From an uncultured Ruminococcus sp. (GTDB lineage Bacteria; Bacillota; Clostridia; Oscillospirales; Acutalibacteraceae): 5,219 nucleotides of DNA. A program made the position numbers and the translations under genes. The stretch covers positions 1 through 5,219 of the forward strand of contig CACYBZ010000151.1 of the NCBI GenBank assembly GCA_902772795.1, given 5' to 3'. The notes beneath the pieces were generated by a model. The model ran no database searches. It worked only from the letters and a program-made list of their open reading frames with translations, and was not told the origin of the DNA. Positions 1-3,703 of this stretch are shown here, one piece after another. How positions within the stretch are numbered: position 1 is the stretch's first letter; every line of letters begins with the position of its first letter.

Positions 1-233
1 ATATACCCCACCGTAAATTCTACCGTCGTAATGACAAATGACCCTATCATACATTTATAAATATTGCCGATTTCCCGTATTCTGGTAAATATTCTGAACA
101 GTACCAGAAAACAGAATCCACCTGTTATCACCATTGTCCAGTGTGTTCTTTTTCGCCACAGTAATTCCGTAATCCCATAAAGAATCCCGCCCATAGAGAA
201 TATCAGCGTATTGTCACGAACTTTATTTAACAT
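1..233 (-). CDS. Partial CmpB-like membrane protein (putative ABC-transporter type IV family), 3' end outside window
   Basis: An open frame runs on the minus strand from an ATG at 233-231 to the left edge without a stop, giving 77 N-terminal residues; the C-terminus is missing because of the window edge, not because the gene is broken. The visible protein is hydrophobic, with membrane segments around residues 8-22 and 34-48. It carries GGILYGITELLWR (residues 15-27), RTHW (29-32), GGFCFL (38-43) and, after a basic loop, a VITTVEF stretch near residues 67-73. From memory this order (glycine-rich helix, ELLWR, RTHW, GG-CFL, ITT-EF-TG) is typical of the Firmicutes family Pfam calls ABC_trans_CmpB. 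The family name does not prove a transport role, and the function is unknown. The ribosome binding site is weak (GGTGATGG just upstream on the minus strand). The gene is divergent from the DUF4364 gene. Confidence 0.72.
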   Translation of the reverse strand, partial: MLNKVRDNTLIFSMGGILYGITELLWRKRTHWTMVITGGFCFLVLFRIFTRIREIGNIYKCMIGSFVITTVEFTVGY

Positions 234-293
234 TTTTCCATCACCGCTTTTAGTGTTTTCGCAAAACGATGATTTATCCATTTTCTATTGTAA

Positions 294-323
294 TTTCAAA
301 TTTACACTTAAATTTATTTGAAA
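294..323. repeat. 8-bp perfect inverted repeat in a divergent spacer (possible operator)
   Basis: TTTCAAAT at 294-301 and ATTTGAAA at 316-323 are exact reverse complements separated by 14 bases. They lie in the very AT-rich spacer 234-390 between two divergent genes. The dyad could be a binding site for a dimeric regulator, but inverted repeats of this size arise easily in AT-rich DNA. A second, smaller dyad, GTTTT-CGC-AAAAC, lies at 255-267. Confidence 0.25.
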
Positions 324-358
324 ACTGACATATTTTTATGGAATTTTTTAAATTTATG

Positions 359-367
359 TGTTATAAT
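359..367 (+). promoter_or_regulatory. Extended -10 promoter for the DUF4364 gene
   Basis: TGTTATAAT is a perfect TGn extension plus a consensus -10 (TATAAT at 362-367). No good -35 lies 16-18 bases upstream, which is acceptable for an extended -10 promoter. The predicted start near 374 leaves a very short leader of about 17 bases that includes the Shine-Dalgarno at 377-383. Confidence 0.6.
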
Positions 368-390
368 GTTTGATGTGGAGGTGTGTGTGT

Positions 391-1011
391 ATGTCATTCA
401 ATGTTTTGTACGATAAAACAAATGACGGCGTTTTCCCAGGCGGACTGCACAGTAAGGAACAAATCAAGATTCTGATTTGTTACCTTGTATACGAAACAAA
501 AGTTCCTGCCAACGTAGACTTCATTTCAGGTGTACTTCAGGAATGTGGAACGGCAAATTATTTTGAGTCATCATCAGGTTTTTCCGAACTGATTGCCAAC
601 GGACAATTAGTAGCGTGTGACAATAACAATTCCCTGTATCAGCTTTCGGAATCAGGAAAATTCATCGTCAAGAACCTTTCGGACGAACTGCCTGTCACTA
701 TCAAAGAAGAAACGCTGGAGAAATATCAGTATTTTCTTCATCAGCAGGATATCCGTCAGGACAATACCGTCACGCTGACAACCAAAAATAACAAAATCTA
801 TGTGGAATGTACGATGAATGACGGTAATACCCAACTACTGAAAATCAGTATGTATTCCCCTGATAACGAACAAGCGGGATTTATCCGCAACGTATTCTAT
901 AACAACACCGATGTGATTTATCAGGCGGTTGTTGCCCTCATGACAGGCGACAAGAAAACGGCTTTGAATATCATCTCCGTTGCCGATTTCAAAACCGAAA
1001 GTTCTATTTAA
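391..1011 (+). CDS. DUF4364 family protein (winged-helix-type putative regulator)
   Basis: The product has 206 residues. The ATG at 391 is preferred over an upstream in-frame TTG at 370 because GGAGGTG (377-383) sits 7 bases before it, and because the TTG would lie upstream of the predicted transcript start. The N-terminal pattern is FPGGL (15-19), QIKILICYL (24-32), then a helix ending in ANYFE and FSELIANGQL. It matches my recollection of the Clostridia-specific DUF4364 family, whose first about 80 residues resemble a winged-helix DNA-binding fold followed by a mixed alpha/beta C-terminal domain. No membrane segment or signal peptide is visible, so it is probably cytoplasmic. The function is unknown; a regulatory role is an inference from the fold. 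It has its own promoter and overlaps the convergent bofA-like gene by 8 bases at the 3' end. Confidence 0.85.
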   Translation: MSFNVLYDKTNDGVFPGGLHSKEQIKILICYLVYETKVPANVDFISGVLQECGTANYFESSSGFSELIANGQLVACDNNNSLYQLSESGKFIVKNLSDELPVTIKEETLEKYQYFLHQQDIRQDNTVTLTTKNNKIYVECTMNDGNTQLLKISMYSPDNEQAGFIRNVFYNNTDVIYQAVVALMTGDKKTALNIISVADFKTESSI

Positions 1012-1270
1012 AGAATGTATCAATAATCAGCATGGCGGTGACAGCAGGTATTCCCCCTATGGCACTGATACAGATACTCAACGTGCTTATGGGGAGGTAC
1101 ACACCTGTAAAGATTCCCGATATGTTCACAGCCACCAGTGATAAAATACCGCTTAACACCGTATTGACCGCCCTCTTGAGTGGGTGGGGACTTTTTTTTG
1201 AAAAATACATTATGGTAAACAGCAGTATCGTGGAACATATTACCGTTGCCATAAACTGAATGGTTTCCAT
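1004..1270 (-). CDS. bofA: Pro-sigma-K processing inhibitor BofA family protein
   Basis: This 88-residue protein is mostly hydrophobic. It has a membrane segment at 6-23, a basic loop (KKSPHPLKR, 25-33), and two further hydrophobic stretches at 38-54 and 61-83. The C-terminal pattern AVN-G-TGV-LP (47-60) followed by GGIP (72-75) is the signature I associate with the BofA family. In Bacillus subtilis BofA is a small membrane protein of the mother cell that helps hold the SpoIVFB protease inactive until sigma-K is needed; family members in Clostridia often have no tested role. The ATG is supported by a strong GGAGGGGG (1277-1284) six bases upstream. A sigma-E-like promoter lies just before it. 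The start and its frame are much better supported than the competing antisense frames here. Confidence 0.82.
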   Translation of the reverse strand: METIQFMATVICSTILLFTIMYFSKKSPHPLKRAVNTVLSGILSLVAVNISGIFTGVYLPISTLSICISAIGGIPAVTAMLIIDTFFK

Positions 1271-1300
1271 AGGCTACCCCCTCCATTACCATACACCACA

Positions 1301-1329
1301 TATTTATGTGTGACAACTGAATAATATGA
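1301..1329 (-). promoter_or_regulatory. Sigma-E-like promoter for the bofA-family gene
   Basis: Read on the minus strand, TCATATT (1329-1323) is followed after 14 bases by CATAAATA (1308-1301). From memory the B. subtilis sigma-E consensus is KMATATT, 14-15 bases, CATACAHT: the -35 matches exactly, the spacing fits and the -10 has 6 of 8 positions. Transcription would start near 1294, about ten bases before the Shine-Dalgarno. The match is notable because bofA is a sigma-E gene in Bacillus. Confidence 0.45.
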
Positions 1330-1382
1330 TTTCTTCGGCAATAAAGGTAAAAAATTCTTCATCATTTGTTACATATTTGTCT

Positions 1383-1395
1383 ATTGACAGTCAAT
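1383..1395. promoter_or_regulatory. Inverted repeat over the nfeD -35 (possible operator)
   Basis: ATTGAC-A-GTCAAT is a perfect 6-bp inverted repeat around a single base, and the -35 hexamer TTGACA is embedded in its left arm. A dimeric repressor bound here would block the promoter of the nfeD operon. It may also be chance; no regulator for it is known from the window. Confidence 0.3.
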
Positions 1396-1412
1396 CGTCC
1401 ATATGATATTGT
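1384..1412 (+). promoter_or_regulatory. Sigma-A-type promoter for the nfeD-SPFH operon
   Basis: A consensus -35 TTGACA (1384-1389) is followed by a 17-base spacer and TATTGT (1407-1412), which carries a TGn extension (TGA at 1404-1406). The start would be near 1419, giving a leader of about 45 bases to the nfeD ATG. Confidence 0.65.
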
Positions 1413-1464
1413 AATGTTACGGTTTACTATAACTCAGTTGAAAACGAAAGGTGAGGTGTTTTGT

Positions 1465-1902
1465 ATGACTGAGAATATTTTAATCTGGGCAGGCGTTGCA
1501 GTTGTTGCCATTATTGTTGAAGGCTGTACCGTTCAGCTGGTTTCGATGTGGTTTGCTCTGGGTGCTTTGGCGAGTGCGGTGGTGTCGGTGTTCACTGATG
1601 ATATTTTAGTGCAGCTGGCGGTATTTTCCGTGTTGTCGATAATCTGTATCATTGCCACAAGACCTCTTGCCAGACGTCTGAAAGAAAAAAACGGTGAAGT
1701 TCCCACAAACTGCGACCGCTATATCGGAAAAACCGCAGAAGTCATTGTTGATATTGATAATACCAATGCCAGCGGTCAGGTAAAGGTAGACGGGTCTGTA
1801 TGGTCAGCCAAATCCGTCAGCAACGATGTTTTACCTAAAGGTACACAGGTGCGTGTCAATGCTATCGAAGGTGTAAAAATGCTTGTCACACCCCTTACAT
1901 AA
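1465..1902 (+). CDS. nfeD: NfeD family membrane protein, short form
   Basis: The product has 145 residues. The ATG at 1465 is chosen over an upstream in-frame ATG at 1366 because GGTGAGGTG (1450-1458) precedes it at a normal distance, and because 1366 lies upstream of the predicted promoter. Three membrane segments are visible (about 5-24, 26-43 and 47-64), ending in the TRPLARRLK boundary (65-73). A soluble C-terminal beta-rich domain (about 84-144) follows, with the IGKTA-V start, G-V-VDG-VW-A, PKGT-V-V and EGV-L-V pattern of the NfeD OB fold. The N-terminal ClpP-like serine protease domain of long NfeD proteins is absent, so this is the short type. Such proteins are typically encoded beside SPFH/stomatin proteins and are thought to act with them in membrane organisation or quality control. 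Here the SPFH partner follows after 46 bases. Confidence 0.9.
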   Translation: MTENILIWAGVAVVAIIVEGCTVQLVSMWFALGALASAVVSVFTDDILVQLAVFSVLSIICIIATRPLARRLKEKNGEVPTNCDRYIGKTAEVIVDIDNTNASGQVKVDGSVWSAKSVSNDVLPKGTQVRVNAIEGVKMLVTPLT

Positions 1903-1948
1903 ACACAGTAAAAATCTATAAATCTGATAAAAAGGAGCTTGTTTATTT

Positions 1949-2866
1949 ATGAGTCCGTTATTTTTAGTTATTGTCATTATCGCCCTGATTGCGATTTGCA
2001 TATTTGTATCCAATGTCAAAATCGTTCCTCAGGCACATTCATTTGTTATTGAAAGACTTGGTGCCTATCATGAATCCTGGGGAACAGGTCTGCACTGGAA
2101 GATTCCGTTTATTGACAGAATTTCCCGAAAAGTATCCCTGAAAGAACAGGTAGTAGATTTTCCCCCCCAGCCCGTTATTACCAAAGATAATGTTACCATG
2201 CAAATTGATACGGTCGTCTATTTTCAGATTACCGACCCAAAACTGTATACCTATGGTGTTGAAAATCCCATTTCCGCTATTGAAAATCTCACCGCAACCA
2301 CGCTGAGAAACATCATCGGTGAACTGGAACTCGACCACACCCTGACATCAAGAGATGTCATCAATACCAAAATCCGTGTTATTCTTGATGAAGCTACTGA
2401 CGCATGGGGAATCAAAGTAAACCGTGTAGAACTTAAAAACATTCTTCCCCCCAGAGAAATTCAGGAATCCATGGAAAAACAGATGAAAGCCGAAAGAGAA
2501 AGACGTGCCAGAATTCTGGAAGCCGAAGGTCAGAGAGAAAGTGAAATTCTTGTTGCCGAAGGTCATAAGCAGTCCGCTATTTTGCAGGCTGATGCTGTAA
2601 AGGAAAGAAAAATCCGTGAAGCACAGGGTGAAGCAGAAGCTATCCGTAACGTACAGCAGGCTTATGCAGATGCTCTCAAAATGCTGAACGAAGCCAAACC
2701 CAGCGATAAAGTTATTGCTCTGAAAAGTCTTGAAGCGTTCCAGAAAGTTGCTGACGGTAAAGCTACCAAAATTATTATCCCCTCCGAAATACAGTCACTG
2801 GCAAGCCTGGCAACCTCAGTAAAGGAACTCGTCAGCAATGATAATGCTGCTCTGAAAAAACAGTAA
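1949..2866 (+). CDS. qmcA: SPFH/Band 7 (stomatin-like, paraslipin) membrane protein, QmcA homologue
   Basis: The product has 305 residues. The ATG is preceded by AAAGGAG (1931-1937) at a slightly long 11-base spacing. One N-terminal membrane anchor (about 4-21) leads into KIVPQ (24-28) and a full SPFH domain (about 24-185), with VERLG-type, GLHWKIPF, VITKDNV and IDTVVYFQ segments. It then has WGIKV-RVELKNI-PPREIQ (PPRE at 167-170). A long charged coiled coil of MKAERERRARILEAEG type repeats spans about 171-250, followed by a hydrophobic C-terminus with SLASLATSVKELV. From recalled sequence this is closest to E. coli QmcA and other paraslipins, which form oligomeric membrane-bound cages or scaffolds. 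The partner NfeD gene upstream has the same arrangement as in many bacteria. The name is by homology; the cellular role in this organism is not known. No terminator is seen directly after the stop; the next hairpin is at 3045. Confidence 0.92.
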   Translation: MSPLFLVIVIIALIAICIFVSNVKIVPQAHSFVIERLGAYHESWGTGLHWKIPFIDRISRKVSLKEQVVDFPPQPVITKDNVTMQIDTVVYFQITDPKLYTYGVENPISAIENLTATTLRNIIGELELDHTLTSRDVINTKIRVILDEATDAWGIKVNRVELKNILPPREIQESMEKQMKAERERRARILEAEGQRESEILVAEGHKQSAILQADAVKERKIREAQGEAEAIRNVQQAYADALKMLNEAKPSDKVIALKSLEAFQKVADGKATKIIIPSEIQSLASLATSVKELVSNDNAALKKQ

Positions 2867-2903
2867 TCTCCCAAACTTATTTAAAAAGAATACTGGAAAA
2901 CAG

Positions 2904-2932
2904 TTGAAATTATCGTGAAAATGCAATAAAAT
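2904..2932 (+). promoter_or_regulatory. Near-consensus sigma-A promoter in the gap upstream of purE
   Basis: TTGAAA (2904-2909), an exact 17-base spacer and TAAAAT (2927-2932) match the sigma-A consensus at five of six bases in each hexamer. The expected start is about 2938-2940, exactly where the 5' arm of a perfect 10-bp helix begins. It is the best candidate to drive the leader RNA and, by read-through, purE-purF. Confidence 0.62.
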
Positions 2933-2966
2933 ATAGGCAGTAACAAAACTCACGGAGGTATGCTGT

Positions 2967-3038
2967 ATGACAGATGATATTTGTCGCAAAAGTGATAAGG
3001 CAGACATTACGGGATATCTGCGTTTTGTTACCAGGTGA
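2967..3038 (+). CDS. Possible 23-residue leader peptide or small protein
   Basis: An ATG at 2967 has GGAGG (2954-2958) eight bases upstream and opens a 23-codon frame ending in TGA at 3036-3038. The peptide begins MTDDICRKSDKADITG and ends YLRFVTR; it is charged, has no membrane segment, and I recognise no family. There is no run of one amino acid as in classical biosynthetic leader peptides. The stop lies seven bases before the terminator hairpin, so a ribosome finishing here would cover the 5' arm of the hairpin, and translation would also unwind the P1 helix. That makes a ribosome-controlled attenuator conceivable, but the frame may be fortuitous within a structured RNA. Confidence 0.33.
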   Translation: MTDDICRKSDKADITGYLRFVTR

Positions 3039-3044
3039 AAACAC

Positions 3045-3085
3045 AGGCTGTGGTGTATATTTTACCACAGCCTTTTAGTTGTTTT
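3045..3085 (+). terminator. Intrinsic terminator upstream of purE
   Basis: AGGCTGTGGT (3045-3054) pairs perfectly with ACCACAGCCT (3064-3073) around a 9-base loop, and TTTAGTTGTTTT follows. The 10-bp GC-rich stem is the strongest hairpin in the window; the T-tract is interrupted. AAAACA (3038-3043) and TGTTTT (3080-3085) can extend the base. It would end both the leader transcript and read-through from the SPFH gene, and purE would need antitermination or an unseen promoter. Confidence 0.72.
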
Positions 3086-3109
3086 GGCAGAAGCTTTTTT
3101 CTGTCCCCT

Positions 3110-3158
3110 TTCCAAAGATTTTCCTTTGGAATCTCTTCAGACCTCTCAAAAGGCCTGA
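3110..3158 (+). other. Two tandem hairpins in the purE 5' region
   Basis: TTCCAAAG (3110-3117) and CTTTGGAA (3124-3131) form a perfect 8-bp stem with a 6-base loop. TCAGACCT (3137-3144) and AGGCCTGA (3151-3158) form a second stem with one A-C mismatch. They are not followed by T-tracts, so they are not terminators. They may be part of the purE 5' untranslated region or a dispersed intergenic repeat; I see no coding potential that I trust. Confidence 0.35.
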
Positions 3159-3159
3159 T

Positions 3160-3171
3160 CCGAAATTTCCG
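3160..3171. promoter_or_regulatory. Imperfect dyad upstream of purE, weakly PurBox-like
   Basis: CCGAAATTTCCG is a 12-base dyad with one mismatched pair (its core GAAATTTC is a perfect palindrome). It also gives two direct CCGA words nine bases apart. The second, ATTTCCGACATAT (3165-3177), agrees at 11 of 13 positions with the PurBox consensus AWWWCCGAACWWT as I recall it, but misses the AAC core. It lies about 18 bases before the purE ribosome binding site. Confidence 0.2.
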
Positions 3172-3205
3172 ACATATTGTTGATTGATGAAAGGACTGTT
3201 TGATT

Positions 3206-3703
3206 ATGAAAAAAGTAGCAGTTATTATGGGTAGTGACAGTGATTTTCCTGTTGTTTCAGGGGCAATCAAGACACTGAAATCTTATGATGTTCCCGTTGA
3301 AGTACACGTCATGTCTGCACACCGTACCCCAGAACTGGCTTGTGAATTTTCTGCCAATGCCAGAAAAAACGGCTTCGGTGTTATCATTGCGGCAGCCGGT
3401 AAGGCGGCACATCTGGCAGGTGTTATCGCAGGACATACCACACTTCCCGTTATCGGCATTCCCGTAAAATCTTCCACACTGGACGGTCTTGACGCTTTAC
3501 TCGCTACCGTTCAGATGCCCAAAGGTATTCCCGTAGCTACTGTTGCCATTGACGGAGCTGACAATGCAGGTATTCTTGCCGTACAGATACTTTCATTATC
3601 TGATGATACACTCGCCGAAAAACTCGAAAATCTCAAGAATGAAATGAAAAACGGCGTTATCGAAAAAGACAAAGCCATTCAGAGTAAGGTGGAACAACTG
3701 TGA
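3206..3703 (+). CDS. purE: 5-(carboxyamino)imidazole ribonucleotide mutase PurE
   Basis: The product has 165 residues, normal for class I PurE. The ATG at 3206 is preceded by AAAGGA (3190-3195) at 10 bases; an in-frame TTG two codons upstream is rejected. The enzyme rearranges N5-carboxyaminoimidazole ribonucleotide to 4-carboxyaminoimidazole ribonucleotide in de novo purine synthesis, in the cytoplasm. Visible motifs are GSDSD (9-13) for substrate phosphate/ribose binding and SAHRTP (37-42), which carries the catalytic histidine (39). A glycine-rich AAAGKAAHLAG (62-72) holds the second conserved histidine (69), followed by LPVIGIPV and QMP-G-PVATVAID. Lysine 66 stands where I expect glycine or methionine; the rest is ordinary. 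A purK partner is not in the window. The gene overlaps purF by four bases, implying translational coupling. No clear promoter of its own is visible. Confidence 0.96.
   Translation: MKKVAVIMGSDSDFPVVSGAIKTLKSYDVPVEVHVMSAHRTPELACEFSANARKNGFGVIIAAAGKAAHLAGVIAGHTTLPVIGIPVKSSTLDGLDALLATVQMPKGIPVATVAIDGADNAGILAVQILSLSDDTLAEKLENLKNEMKNGVIEKDKAIQSKVEQL

Larger units (their letters stand above)
2939..3085 (+). ncRNA. Structured leader or small RNA upstream of purE (orphan riboswitch/attenuator candidate)
   Basis: Between a good promoter and a good terminator, the RNA can fold into a compact three-way junction. P1 is a perfect 10-bp helix pairing GTAACAAAAC (2940-2949) with GTTTTGTTAC (3022-3031). P2 begins at once with TCAC (2950-2953) pairing GTGA (2992-2995) and is capped by GACAGA (2969-2974) pairing TTTGTC (2980-2985, one G-U). 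P3 pairs GCAGA (3000-3004) with TCTGC (3017-3021) and abuts the 3' arm of P1. A terminator hairpin follows 13 bases later. The promoter-junction-terminator order resembles transcriptional riboswitches and attenuators. I do not recognise the purine, ZTP, PRPP/ppGpp or c-di-GMP consensus in it. Pairing was found by eye; no free energy was calculated. It could instead be a free-standing small RNA, or mRNA for the 23-residue ORF within it. Confidence 0.42.

Noticed and set aside
1192..1199. Run of eight A on the coding strand of the bofA-family gene (possible slippage site)
   Set aside because: The frame is intact through it and no sensible alternative product results; homopolymers of this length are common at this base composition.
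1020..1316. 98-codon minus-strand frame and 75-codon plus-strand frame (1032-1259) over the bofA-family gene
   Set aside because: Both are other frames of the bofA-family gene, which has a family signature, a strong Shine-Dalgarno and a plausible promoter.
1366..1464. 33-residue N-terminal extension of NfeD from an upstream ATG
   Set aside because: The start lies upstream of the predicted promoter, lacks a ribosome binding site, and the extension is not part of the family; 1465 has a clear Shine-Dalgarno.
2162..2168. Run of seven C in the SPFH gene as a phase-variation tract
   Set aside because: The frame is intact and it encodes the normal SPFH sequence (FPPQPV); the tract is short and conserved proline codons explain it.
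2939..3085. Known purine, ZTP (pfl), PRPP/ppGpp (ykkC-type) or c-di-GMP-I riboswitch
   Set aside because: The three-way junction architecture is suggestive, but the conserved core words of these classes, as I remember them, are not present; a covariance-model search would decide.
3028..3270. 80-codon open frame on the minus strand opposite the purE leader and 5' end
   Set aside because: It reads through the terminator hairpin and antisense to the well-supported purE start, has no family resemblance I recognise and no good ribosome binding site.
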